DNA of 64,000 nucleotides from Cepaea nemoralis (GCA_014155875.1 JACEFZ010017635.1:62001-126000), one strand, 5' to 3'; counted from the first letter of the stretch, positions 1 to 10,610 are shown. A program made the numbers and translations. Notes: a model not told the origin generated them from the letters alone.

Positions 1-639
1 AGGAAGGTAAGTCAGGAAACTAGTAGCAATAGAAATGTGATGGTAACCGAGGAGTCCCGGTGGATATACTCCTGAAGCATGAGTGGGTGCCCGTGAATGG
101 GTTGACCCTAGTGGACGGATATTATAGAGCAATGAAGGGTGCACCCAAGTATGATGGTGTTACTAACAAAACTCAGATTATGGGCATCTATGTGTTGTTA
201 TGAGGCGTATCCTAAAGTCTGGGTGAACTGACATGTGTATACGCACATACAGACATCTACACCGATCAACAAACATTCATACAGTAGTATGCATACACAT
301 GTTCTTTTCCCTTCAATCTTGCCAGTTGTCACCAAGTTCTTCAGTTGTTTTCTTCTCAAAGAATGCAGGAAAGATGCATTTCTAAAATATGTTACAGTAA
401 TTTAATTTGTTTGCTGGTATTGTGTCATATACATTTGACTTCTTTATGTTGATTATGGAGCCAAGATATTTAGTTTGTGACGTTTTAAATTTCTTCTGTG
501 TTCATTATGATTTTTGGTTGGCATGTAGTTTTGTGTATAGATATATTTTTTAAAGTTCAGAAAAAATTTGATTTTCACTGTCTCTTTCACAGACATGATC
601 AGCTTCTCTAATCTTTAGCACTATTTGAGAGGAGAACCA
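1..639 (+). other. Unassigned non-coding sequence at window start
   Basis: No gene was found. The first bases, aggaag|gtaagt, form a textbook exon/donor junction, so the window may begin in the last bases of an upstream exon. This is only suggestive. A diverged LINE 3'-like phrase (ttcaatcttgccagttgtcaccaag) lies near 313-337. Confidence 0.25.
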
Positions 640-729
640 TGCCATCAGCATATCTAGAGATAGAGTTTCATATTTATTTTCATATAATACATTGTTCGGC
701 ATATCTAGAGATAGCTACATTTTATATTT

Positions 730-1506
730 CATCATCATCAAGTGCCCTTCCGGCTGGTGATGGCGTTCATGGCTCTCCACAGATCTCGGTCTTTGGTGCT
801 CTAAATCAACTCTGCTGATGATATTCCTCCATGCCACCGTCTCAATCTGTCCAGCATCATTTCTCTTGGTCTGCCTCTGCCTCTCTTCCCCTTGATCTTT
901 CCAGTTGTCACGATGTTCTCCAATGCCTCTCTTCTCATCACATGACCAAAGAAAGCCGTTTGTCTCTTTCTTATTGTTGTATATAGTGTTCTAGTTTCAT
1001 TAGCCTCTTTCAGGCAATCGTTGTTAGTTACTCTGGCAGTCCAAGGAATTCGCAACATTCGTCTTAAAAACCACATCTCCGTTGCTTCTAAGTTCTTCCT
1101 AATTTGTTCATTTACATTCCAAGATTCGCTGCCATACAGCAAAATTGGTTCTATATAGCATTTTAGCACTCTCTTTCTTAGATTAATTGATAGCGACTTA
1201 TTGCATAAGATACTCTTCATTTTCTTAAATGCGGCTTTTGCCTGCCCTATTCTGCTCTTAATCTCTGTTGTACATCTTCCATCTGATGTTATAAGTGCCC
1301 CTAGGTATTTAAAATTATCCACTTGGTTGAGAATTTCCCCTTCTATTTCTATGTCACATTTTTGGTGTCCCCATTTTCTTTAATATCACCATTGTTACTG
1401 TTTTCTTGATATTCAAGGAGAGTCCTTTCTGTGCACTCTGTATTACTACAATGTCCAACAATTGTTGTAGGTCTGTTGCATTATCCGCCACCAATACTGT
1501 GTCATC
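730..1506 (-). mobile_element. 5'-truncated LINE (RTE-like) with target-site duplication
   Basis: This minus-strand copy has a short (ATG)n tail at its left end (catcatcatcaa at 731). It is flanked by the 10-bp duplication ttttatattt at 720-729 and 1507-1516. The 5' end is truncated within the reverse transcriptase DD motif: the minus strand opens with DDTVLVADNATDL. Confidence 0.8.
801..1322 (-). pseudogene. LINE reverse transcriptase, C-terminal part
   Basis: This 173-residue frame covers the region after the polymerase core: FKYLGALITSDG, RVLKCYIEPILLYGSESW, EMWFLRRMLRIPW and GHVMRREALENIVTTGKIKG. These are hallmarks of the thumb/C-terminal part of RTE-type non-LTR reverse transcriptases. 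Upstream RT sequence (1323-1500) is in a shifted frame, so the copy is dead. Confidence 0.8.
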
Positions 1507-1558
1507 TTTTATATTTATATTCATATAATACATTGTTCTGCATATCTAGAGATAGCTC

Positions 1559-1907
1559 CATCCATCCATCCATCATATGCCATGCCAGTAAGCGTGGGCG
1601 GTCCTGTTCTGCCATCTCACTCGATCACCAGAGTCATGGCTCAGCTCCATGTTTCTGTCTCGACCATGCCACAAGGCCAAGCCATCCAGATACTTGCTTC
1701 TAGGTCTTCCCATTGGTCTGTTCCCCTCGATCTTACCAGTTGTCACCAAGTTCTCCAAATCATTTCTTCTCATAACATGTCTAAAAAATTAGAGACATAT
1801 GTCTACGTCTAATGTCTCTAATCAGTTTACGATCTTCATTTGTTTCTTGAAGGACTTGTTCATTGGTCTTTCTGGCTGTCCATGGTATTCTTTGCATTTA
1901 CTATTAT
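1559..1907 (-). mobile_element. LINE 3' fragment with target-site duplication
   Basis: The minus strand codes MRRNDLENLVTTGKIEG and then ends VRWQNRTAHAYWHG before a (ATGG)n tail (ccatccatccatccatc at 1558). It is flanked by the duplication gatagct(a)c at 1551-1558 and 1908-1916. It belongs to the same C-terminal family as the copies near 5.0, 7.6, 13.1, 16.1, 36.4 and 55.4 kb. Confidence 0.75.
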
Positions 1908-2056
1908 GATAGCTACATTTTATATTTATATTCATATAATACATTTTCTGCATATCTAGAGATGGCTGTAGAGTTTAATATTTATATTCAAATTGTTCTA
2001 GAGATAGCTACAGTGTTTCATATTTATATTCACATAATACATTGTCATTGTTGCAG

Positions 2057-2380
2057 AAATGGTCCAGAGGAGAAGGCAGAAACAAGGAGGTCATGAGTGT
2101 TCCTACTCCTCCACCTTGGCTGCCCAAGGATCAACAACATCATCTATTTCATCGACAACTTCTGATGAGTCGGCTCGGTTGAAGAGAGTCAGTTTTGCCT
2201 CAGAAGTCTCTTTTCATTCACCCCAACAGTCTCCGCACTGTTCACCAAAGAAACGAGCAGAGGACACCCAGAAGATCAGGCAGGTAGACATCATAGACCT
2301 GGGTGGAGATACCCCGCCTTTACGTCTTGCTGAAGGAGAGAAGAAAAGTCAAAAGAAGCAATTGGAGACAGGAAAGAAAG
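2057..2380 (+). CDS. RUSC-like gene, exon 1 of the visible model (N-terminus)
   Basis: The acceptor is ...ttgttgcag at 2056 and the donor is GTCAGT at 2381. The frame from the ATG at 2059 codes 107 residues plus one base (phase 1). The ATG sits two bases inside the exon in an acceptable context (gaaATGg), so it may be the true start with a 5' UTR exon upstream; a coding exon further upstream is also possible. The product is basic and serine-rich, with a run of Ser/Thr near residues 16-36. It contains KRVSFASEVSF, whose RVSF matches the RVxF docking motif for protein phosphatase 1, and then SPQQSPHCSPKK, which holds several Ser-Pro sites. There is no recognised domain. It is linked to the RUN exons by phase and strand only. 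Confidence 0.6.
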
Positions 2381-2648
2381 GTCAGTAAAGAAATATAGGA
2401 AGGAGAGAGGTCAATAGATACATTATTTTAGTTGGGAAGGAATTTGTCGGATGAAACAATGATAGAGAGGACAGATAGATCAGTAGATTATTAGAAGTAG
2501 AAAAGAAAAGTAAGTAGAAAATTAGAGATAGGACAACAAATCTGTGGATAATATAGAATGGATAATCTACAGCAAAGAAAGGTTGTGTAAGTAATTATAG
2601 AAGGAAGGAACAGTCTTTAGATGCCTTGAAAGAGTGGTTTTCTCTTAA

Positions 2649-3313
2649 CCCTTTACCGGGCAAATCGTCCGTTTCCATCTGGACCCCAGTACGGGCAAAC
2701 CGCCCGTTGCTATATGCATTGTAAAAATGCTTTCCGAGGCTTCCGTTCGTCTGCTTTCATTTTCGCCAATAGCTTGACAACGTGGCCGCCATTTGCGAGT
2801 GCGTACTTTGAATTTGAACGGATTGTTTTTATAGTTTTGGGGGGTTTTACGCGTTATATTTCAAAATGGATTTCGATGATTCTTCAAGTGATAGCGGAGA
2901 TTTCGCTGGGTTCAATTTAAGTGACATTTAAGTGCACGAAGATGACTGAATTGCAGCTAGATATCAGTGATACCAGTGTGGAAAGTGTACATAGACACTT
3001 TGAAGACTTTGAAGAAAGTGATTCTAATTCTGAAAATGTGTTTGTAAATTGCCATATAGATGACTGACAATCACTAACAATGTGTCATATTTTGTAAATA
3101 TTTGTGTTCATGTATGGATTAGCTGCAACCTTCACATGAGTAAAATATTTTGCATGCTTTTTTCGTCATTTTGCTGTTTATTTTACTAAAATCTGTTGAC
3201 TAACAACTTATACGTGATGTTTTTGTTAACGTAACCCAAAATTTTTCCAAACCTGAAAATTCTTCTTGCCCATTCAGTGCTACAAAACAGACAAACGTCT
3301 GCCCTGTGAAGGG
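2649..3313 (+). mobile_element. piggyBac-like miniature element, TTAA target site
   Basis: The element is bounded by TTAA at 2645-2648 and 3314-3317, with inverted ends CCCTTTACCGGGC... and ...GCCCTGTGAAGGG. TTAA duplication and CCCTT-type ends are typical of piggyBac. At 665 bp it is too short for a transposase. A small frame at 2866 (MDFDDSSSDSGDFAGFNLSDI, stop) looks like the acidic N-terminus of a transposase. It inserted at the edge of the 32-bp array that follows. Confidence 0.8.
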
Positions 3314-3950
3314 TTAATGTGACAGTAATGATCGATTCCCTTAATGTGACAGTACAGTAATGATAAATTCCCTTAATGTGACAGTACAGAAATGTTATAT
3401 TCCCTTAATGTGACAGTAAAGTAATGATAAATTCCCTTAATGTGACAGTACAGCAATGATAGATTCTCTTAATGTGACAGTAAAGTAATGATAGATTCTC
3501 TTAATGTGACAGTACAGTAATGATAAATTCCCTTAATGTGACAGTACAGTAATGATAGATTTCCTTAATGTGACAGTACAGTAATGATAAATTCCCTTAA
3601 TGTGACAGTACAGTAATGATAGATTCTCTGAATGTGACAGTACAGTAATGATAAATTCCCTTAATGTGACAGTACAGTAATGATAGATTCCCTTAATGTG
3701 ACAGTACAGTAATGATATTCTCTTAATGTGACAGTACAGTAATGATAAATTCCCTTAATGTGACTGTACAGTAATGATAAATTCCCTTAATGTGACAGTA
3801 CAGTAATGATAGATTCTCTTAATGTGACAGTACAGTAATGATAGATTCTCTTAATGTGACAGTAATGATAGGTGTCATGATGTGACGGTAATGATGGATT
3901 TCCGTTAATGTGACAGTAATGATAGATTTCCCTATATGCGACAGGAAGAA
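3314..3950 (+). repeat. Minisatellite, about 32-bp unit
   Basis: About 19 units of the type cttaatgtgacagtacag + taatgataaattcc. Each carries a TTAA. The units degenerate toward 3950. Confidence 0.9.
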
Positions 3951-4084
3951 TAGATGTCCCTTAGTGTCATAGAATATATTGCCCGCAATGTGACATACAA
4001 GAATAGATTGTCCTGAAATTGAGAGTGAAAGAACATATTTTTCTGTAAGAGATAGAAACTAGGCTGCCCAGAAAATGTAAATCT

Positions 4085-4748
4085 GAAATAATGAGTGTAC
4101 ACACATTTCTAGTTCTGAAAGTGTAAAAGAATAGAGTGTAAACACAAATTTCCAGTTTTGACAGTTGGAACGAATAGAGTGTAAACACAAATTTATAATT
4201 CTGACAGTTGGCAAAAAATAGTGTAAACACAAATGTTTAGCTCGGACATTTGGAAAGAAAGAGTGTTAACACAAATATATAATTCTCACTGTTGGAAAAA
4301 ATGGTGTAAACACAAATTTCTAGTTTTGATATTTGGAAAGAATGAGTGTAAACACAAAGTTCTAGTTTTGATATTTGGAAAGAGTGAGTGTAAACACAAA
4401 TTTCTTGTTTTGATATTTGGAAAGAATGAGTGTAAACACAAATTTCTAGTTCTGACATCTGGAAAGAATGAGTGTAAACACAAATTTCTAGTTTTGATAT
4501 TTGGAAAGAATGAGTGTAACCAATTAGTTTTGATATTTGGAAAGAGTGAGTGTAAACACAAATTTCTTGTTTTGATATTTGGAAAGAATGAGTGTAAACA
4601 CAAATTTCTAGTTCTGAAAGTTGAAAACAATAGAGTGAACACATATGCCTAGCTCTGGCAGTTGGAAAGAATGGACTGTAAACACAACATTCTTGTTGTG
4701 ACAGTTTGAAAGTATAGATTAACAACACAAATCTCTTGTTTTAACAAC
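4085..4748 (+). repeat. Minisatellite, 42-bp unit
   Basis: Units of gtgtaaacacaaatttctag + ttttgatatttggaaagaatga. The 42-bp period keeps three reading frames open (139, 163 and 118 codons), which explains those spurious frames. It ends directly before the acceptor of exon 2. Confidence 0.9.
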
Positions 4749-4750
4749 AG

Positions 4751-4933
4751 GCAAATCAGGCAGTACTAAACAGAAGAAGACAAACTCCAGTGACAAGGCA
4801 CTGACATCAGCCGAGCTTCGAGGCTCAGTGCCAGGGAAAGCCAGCATAAAAAGACCGAGAGAACCTGCATGTCCTTCAGTGTCTGAGGCCATCGTAGAAC
4901 CAGAAGCAACTGTTCTGGAGAACAACAATATCT
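4751..4933 (+). CDS. RUSC-like gene, exon 2 (linker)
   Basis: The acceptor is ttttaacaacag at 4750 and the donor is GTAAGT at 4934. The exon is 183 bp, accepts phase 1 from exon 1 and leaves phase 1. It codes a hydrophilic linker (GKSGSTKQKKTNSSDKAL, then KRPREPACPSVSEAIVEPE and ENNN) with no domain. A degenerate 42-bp minisatellite ends directly before the acceptor, and the acceptor itself resembles a diverged unit of that array. Confidence 0.6.
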
Positions 4934-5013
4934 GTAAGTAATGTCATGCAAGACGTAGTTTTCTTTCGATTTAAGGTTGTAGTTGCTTCTCTTTTCCTCA
5001 ACTAGGATGCTTT

Positions 5014-5835
5014 CATCATCATCATGTGCCATGCCGATAAGCGTGGACTGTCAATGGTTTGCCATCTCACACGTTCACCAATCTTGTGTTGGGTCTTTGT
5101 TCTTGTCCCAATTATTCCATGTGGCCAGCTCATCCAGCTATTTTCCTCTCTGCCTTCCCCTAGCTCTTCTCCCATCAGTTTTTCCAGTTGTAATTTTTTC
5201 TAGTTTATTTCTGCTAACAATGTGCCCAAAAAATCTTGACTGTCAACATCTAATTTCTCTAATCACTTTGCGATGTTCATTTGTTTCTTGTAGAACTGTC
5301 TCATTGGTATTTCTGTCCATTCATAAAGGCTTTCGATAACGTAAGACATGTGAACATGATGAGGGTGCTTGCAGATCTACAAATTGATGGGAAAGACCTT
5401 AGACTTGTAAAAAAACAAATATTGGAAATAACAAGTGGCCATAGATTGATCATGAAGTAGGTCAATATCAGCTTATTAAGTGAGGTGTGAGACAGGGATG
5501 TGTAATGTCTCCAGACCTTTTTTCCCTATACAGTGAAAATATTTAATGAAATTTAGAAGATATGAGAGAAATAACCATTGTGGGACATAACATAAATAAC
5601 ATTAGATATGCGGATGATACAGTATTGATTGCAGACAAAGAGCAGGATCTGCACCATTTAGTAGTCCATCCATGGTATTCATTGCATTTTCTCAAAAACC
5701 ACATGTTCACTGCCATTAGATGTTTCTCAGCTTGTCTGCTTATGTATACAACTGTATAGGTTCTACGTAGCACAGCAGTTCTTATGTTTTTCCTCATTAC
5801 AATTGCCAGCCTTTTATTGATCAGTGTCCTGAGTC
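5014..5835. mobile_element. Rearranged LINE copy with inverted internal segment
   Basis: The minus-strand 3' end with a (ATG)n tail covers 5014-5317. It is followed by a plus-strand RT segment at about 5320-5658 (KAFDNVRHVNMMRVLADLQI, then YADDTVLIADKEQDLHHL). A minus-strand segment at about 5660-5835 then resumes the first (AEKHLMAVNMWFLRK). Confidence 0.65.
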
Positions 5836-5865
5836 ACATTGCAGTATTTACAATAGGCAAGAAAA

Positions 5866-6003
5866 CCTGAGAGCATCTGAAGCATGAATCACACGAAGTG
5901 TGTGAATCGTGTGATGATTTCACGGTGACGCCTGAGAGCATCTGAAGTATGAATCACACAAAATGTCTGAATCGTGTTATGATTTCACGGTGAAGCTTGA
6001 GAG
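5866..6003 (+). repeat. Tandem duplication, about 67-bp unit x 2
   Basis: Two copies of cctgagagcatctgaag... to ...atgatttcacggtga. Each contains a small palindrome (cacacgaagtgtg in the first). Confidence 0.8.
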
Positions 6004-6094
6004 ATCAGTCCAGTGGATTATGCTCGAGTTCAATGTGAAAAGGGGGGGGGGGGCATGTGTGTACAAAGAATAAGAAGAGTATAAAGGTATAAAA

Positions 6095-6260
6095 TCGAGA
6101 TGATCAACTTTATTGCACCAGATTCTAACTCATACGATCTCGCAAATTTCCTCAGGGCAGCCTGCCAAAAATGTCACACAAAACATGAACTCCATAGCTT
6201 CAGCAACAACCCCTAGGAGTCTGAGAAAATTGCACTTATGAAATGAATGATGGAGCTGAA
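6095..6260 (-). mobile_element. tRNA-derived SINE family A, partial
   Basis: This shares the family body with the copies at 12.1, 17.2, 43.0 and 51.2 kb: caactttattgcaccag, gcctgccaaaaatgtcacac, aactccatagcttcagcaac and gagaaaattgcacttatgaa. Confidence 0.65.
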
Positions 6261-6443
6261 GAATAAGAGAATTGAATACAAGCAACAACAGCTTCACCAG
6301 AATATCAGATAACAAGAGGCTTGGAGAGTAGTGATCACCAGCATTTGCTTCAGACCAGGCACCTAAAGAAGAAATAGAAATAAGGAAGAAGAAACACTTG
6401 ACCTTTGGTCTCTGATTTCTATTGTTGTCATCTCTTGTTTCAG

Positions 6444-6521
6444 TGTTATTGAAAGGGGTATCCCAGGCTGCTGACTCAATGCTCAAACACTTTTGCTCAA
6501 GCCAAGGATCCCTTTGAAAAG
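6444..6521 (+). CDS. RUSC-like gene, exon 3 (start of RUN domain), carries a +1 frameshift
   Basis: The acceptor is tctcttgtttcag at 6443 and the donor is GTGAGG at 6522. Entering at phase 1, it reads LLLKGVSQAADSMLKHF, the first RUN helix, which resembles the equivalent vertebrate RUSC segment. At the T run 6491-6494 the reading is thrown +1 and meets a TGA at 6514-6516. In the other frame the exon continues as AQAKDPFEK and exits at phase 0, exactly what exon 4 needs. The exon is 78 bp; 77 would be in phase. Either one T is an assembly error or the allele is broken. Confidence 0.65.
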
Positions 6522-6574
6522 GTGAGGCCACCAACATCGCACTACACATTGCCCAACATCTTATTACTCCTTGT

Positions 6575-6790
6575 CCAACATCTCCTTACTCATGTATGTA
6601 GAACACACCAGCAGCATTTTTGTATTTGGCTGTGTGTGATGTACTAGGCAAGTTTACGTGCAGTAGTTTGCCATTGCTTTCTCAGCGACCGATGGTCATG
6701 CCATTGTATAAAATCAGCGCAAGGCAGTCTGCTTCCAGGTGTGTGGGATTGTGAATCACGTCCGTAACCCCTTCACCACAGTGCTGGCTG
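6575..6790 (-). repeat. Dispersed repeat (family C)
   Basis: Shares gtagtttgccattgctttct, ccattgtataaaatc and ggattgtgaat phrases with about 17530-17705 and 40246-40430, and in inverted form with about 12760-12840. Probably a SINE; no intact tRNA promoter was seen. Confidence 0.5.
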
Positions 6791-6904
6791 TAGATAAAAG
6801 ATATATCACTGACCCAGCAGGAGTGACAGTAGTGACAGCAGCAAAAAGAGACCTCGGGGCTCATTAGAGATTGCCCGGGGTAATGGCTTGAAAGAGTTGA
6901 CATT

Positions 6905-7600
6905 GTTCATATACAGAGACACTTGCTGAGTCTATTTCCAACTTTAAAACTCTTCCATCTACTTTTCCAAGAGCCACAGATTGAGATATATAAAGACACA
7001 ACACGGAACAGTTTCATATCATCTATTGTTACACTGACACTTGTTCAATGTTTCTCTTAGTGGCACATCTATTCTCAAACCACAATAATATATTGAAACA
7101 CTTCTATAATAAAACTAGTGCACAAAAGCGTCCCTGTGATTGTGCCATATTGCCACATCACTGAGTCTCGACCAGTCTGTCTTCGATGATGGTTGCGCTG
7201 TCGTTGACCATGTTTCACGCAGTAAGGCGTGAATGTGATCAGAGCTCACAAACCAGCTCATGACATTTCTCATGTTGCACTGTGATTGTTTCTTCTTTGT
7301 TTTCCAGACTGGCCTCAGTTTCCCATGTTGCACTACAGGGATACCCATGGTGGCATAGCTGCAAGATGCTTGCCTGCCTTACCGGTGATTCACATCGGGG
7401 CGGTTCCATATGTTTAACATTTGACCTGGGTTCTCAGGTGAACTCTGCCTATAATGGGTATGAGCAAATGTCTCAGGGATGATACCAGCCACGTCACCCA
7501 TTAAATGCCTTTAGTCTATATAAAATATGGGTCGAGCTCCATATGCCCAATGTGCTTTAGGTGAGCTAAAGGGACCTTTACTTACGAGACACGGTCTGCA
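6905..7600 (+). other. Intronic sequence with possible tRNA-like SINE remnant
   Basis: No gene was found. About 7352-7480 holds a weak A-box-like phrase (tggcatagctg) followed by a degraded SINE-like body. Otherwise nothing recognisable. Confidence 0.25.
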
Positions 7601-7618
7601 TGTTAACTGACCCAGACA

Positions 7619-8095
7619 CATCATCATCGTCATGTGCCCTGCTGATAAGACTGGACAATAAAGTTTCGCCATCTCACACGATCACCAGAGTTGTGGCTAA
7701 GATCTGTGTTCTTGTCTCAACCATGCCATTTGGCCAAGCCATTCAGATATTTACTTCTATGCCTTCCCCTTGTTTTTCTTCCTTCAATCTTGCCAGTTGT
7801 CACCAAGTTCTCTAGTTTATTTCTTTTCGTAATTGCCCAAAAAACATCTAAATTCTCTAATCAGTTTACGGTTTTAAATTGTTTCTTGTAAGACTTGTCG
7901 TTATTAAATGATGAAACATGAAAGTCGTAACATCTATAAAGAAGGTAGTTTGCCATTGTTTCTTAGCAGTGACTATACTGGTCGATGACTATAGTTAGTC
8001 TCAAAACAGAGATCTTTTTGCCTATTGTCATGAAATTGAAGACCATAACCACAAACATATCAGGCCTCAGCATTACAACCCGTCAATTTCAGCCC
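7619..8095 (-). mobile_element. Internally deleted LINE copy (3' end joined to 5' UTR)
   Basis: 7619-7890 matches the LINE 3' end (tail catcatcgtcatgtgcc, then agttgtggct and gccagttgtcaccaagttct). 7935-8095 matches the putative LINE 5' region seen at 38.8 kb (aagaaggtagtttgccattg, tgaagaccataaccac). The coding middle is missing. Confidence 0.55.
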
Positions 8096-8181
8096 TCTAT
8101 TAACGACTTTGTCTATTGTACCATGTAATTATCATCGGTGATTTGTGTAATTATAATTAACATGTGACACTGTGATTCTAG

Positions 8182-8359
8182 TTGAGATTGGGTAGCTCTG
8201 TGGACACCCCAGAGGTGGCAGCTCTGGTGTACTGTGAGCTGTGCCCAGCGGTGGAGAGAGTCATTGCCCATGGGATGAGGGACTTTGAAGCTGGGGTCCA
8301 TCTTTTTGGCAGGGTCAAGTTGTCTCCCTGGAGGGTGGCAGAAATGACTGCTGAATTAG
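8182..8359 (+). CDS. RUSC-like gene, exon 4 (RUN domain core)
   Basis: The acceptor is gattctag at 8181 and the donor is GTGAGT at 8360. The exon enters at phase 0 and leaves at phase 1. It codes LRLGSSVDTPEVAALVYC followed by ELCPAVERVIAHGMRDF and KLSPWRVAEMTAEL. The LG-S...L...LCPA...G-...SPW-V pattern matches the RUN core of RUSC proteins. A tRNA-derived SINE follows about 40 bp into the next intron. Confidence 0.78.
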
Positions 8360-8394
8360 GTGAGTTGTGTTTAAAATGGTATTACAAGACAAGA

Positions 8395-8805
8395 GAATTG
8401 ATTTCATTGCACTGAGTCTTATCCCATATGACTCGGTCTCTTTCCACACAATGGCCTGCTGAAAGCGTCACACAAAGCACAAACTCTACATCTCCAGTGA
8501 CTACACTCAGGAGTTAGTGAGAAAATTGTAGTCATAACCCGAACAAAATGGCCCAGAATCTAACCCATAACCTAGTTAGTTAGTTAGTTAGTCACGGTTC
8601 AAACTTCATGGCAACGGGTCGTCCCCATTATGCTCCATTCCTGTACCAGTGAATATCACGAAATGCTCCTCACTGCCCTATGTGAAAAGTGGAATAGACA
8701 GGAGTCTCGACAAGCCAGCAGCCCACACAGGTACACTGCGTAACCCATAACCTTTGGAGCACAAGCCGGTGGCGTAATCACTTCACCATGGAGACTCCCT
8801 TGTTG
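8395..8805 (-). mobile_element. tRNA-derived SINE family A, split by another SINE
   Basis: The body occupies 8395-8560 and the tRNA-like head 8754-8805 (ggtggcgtaatcacttcacc on the plus strand). The inserted element at 8574-8740 is flanked by the 13-bp duplication taacccataacct. Confidence 0.65.
8574..8740 (-). mobile_element. SINE family B inserted in SINE family A
   Basis: It begins at its tail (agtt)n on the left, so it is minus-oriented. It is flanked by taacccataacct at 8561-8573 and 8741-8753. A related copy is at about 45248-45405 (ccagtgaatatcac, gttcctcactg, tgtgaaaagtgga shared). Confidence 0.75.
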
Positions 8806-8898
8806 TTTGTGAATTCTCTGGAAGACTGAGCTTTAAATCTTGAATTCTGACTGTTGGCTTTCAGGTTGTAGGAGCCCTAACAAGGGTGTGGCAGTTTT

Positions 8899-10610
8899 CA
8901 TGATGTCTAATCCATGACACTGTACAATATAACAGCATAAATATTGTCCATTACACATGATGTCTAATCCATGACACTGTACAATATAACAGCATAAATA
9001 TTGTCCATTACACATGATGTCTAATCCATGACACTGTACAATATAACAGCATAAATATTGTCCATTACACATGATGTCTAATCCATGACACTGTACAATA
9101 TAACAGCATCAATATTGTCCATTACACATGATGTCTAATCCATGACACTGTACAATATAACAGCATCAATATTGTCCATTACACATGATGTCTAATCCAT
9201 GACACTGTACAATATAACAGCATCAATATTGTCCATTACACATGATGTCTAATCCATGACACTGTACAATATAACAGCATCAATATTGTCCATTACACAT
9301 GATGTCTAATCCATGACACTGTACAATATAACAGCATCAATATTGTCCATTACACATGATGTCTAATCCATGACACTGTACAATATAACAGCATCAATAT
9401 TGTCCATTACACATGATGTCTAATCCATGACACTGTACAATATAACAGCATCAATATTGTCCATTACACATGATGTCTAATCCATGACACTGTACAATAT
9501 AACAGCATCAATATTGTCCATTACACATGATGTCTAATCCATGACACTGTACAATATAACAGCATCAATATTGTCCATTACACATGATGTCTAATCCATG
9601 ACACTGTACAATATAACAGCATCAATATTGTCCATTACACATGATGTCTAATCCATGACACTGTACAATATAACAGCATCAATATTGTCCATTACACATG
9701 ATGTCTAATCCATGACACTGTACAATATAACAGCATCAATATTGTCCATTACACATGATGTCTAATCCATGACACTGTACAATATAACAGCATCAATATT
9801 GTCCATTACACATGATGTCTAATCCATGACACTGTACAATATAACAGCATCAATATTGTCCATTACACATGATGTCTAATCCATGACACTGTACAATATA
9901 ACAGCATCAATATTGTCCATTACACATGATGTCTAATCCATGACACTGTACAATATAACAGCATCAATATTGTCCATTACACATGATGTCTAATCCATGA
10001 CACTGTACAATATAACAGCATCAATATTGTCCATTACACATGATGTCTAATCCATGACACTGTACAATATAACAGCATCAATATTGTCCATTACACATGA
10101 TGTCTAATCCATGACACTGTACAATATAACAGCATCAATATTGTCCATTACACATGATGTCTAATCCATGACACTGTACAATATAACAGCATCAATATTG
10201 TCCATTACACATGATGTCTAATCCATGACACTGTACAATATAACAGCATCAATATTGTCCATTACACATGATGTCTAATCCATGACACTGTACAATATAA
10301 CAGCATAAATATTGTCCATTACACATGATGTCTAATCCATGACACTGTACAATATAACAGCATCAATATTGTCCATTACACATGATGTCTAATCCATGAC
10401 ACTGTACAATATAACAGCATCAATATTGTCCATTACACATGATGTCTAATCCATGACACTGTACAATATAACAGCATCAATATTGTCCATTACACATGAT
10501 GTCTAATCCATGACACTGTACAATATAACAGCATCAGTATTGTCCATTACACATGATGTCTAATCCATGACACTGTACAATATAACAGCATCAATATTGT
10601 CCATTACACA
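8899..10610 (+). repeat. Minisatellite, 57-bp unit x about 30
   Basis: Nearly identical units catgatgtctaatccatgac ... ataacagcat[c/a]aatattgtccattaca. The only common variant is a/c in cat[a/c]aat: a in the first three units and once near 10306. One unit has catcagt near 10536. The high identity implies recent expansion. Confidence 0.97.

Larger units (their letters stand above)
640..2048 (+). repeat. About 60-bp minisatellite interrupted by two LINE insertions
   Basis: Units built on atattcatataatacattgt and gcatatctagagatagctac occur at about 640-729, 1507-1558 and 1908-2048. The two gaps are exactly filled by LINE 3' fragments with target-site duplications. Confidence 0.75.

Noticed and set aside
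8899..10610. CRISPR array
   Set aside because: Pure head-to-tail repeats with no unique spacers, in eukaryotic DNA.
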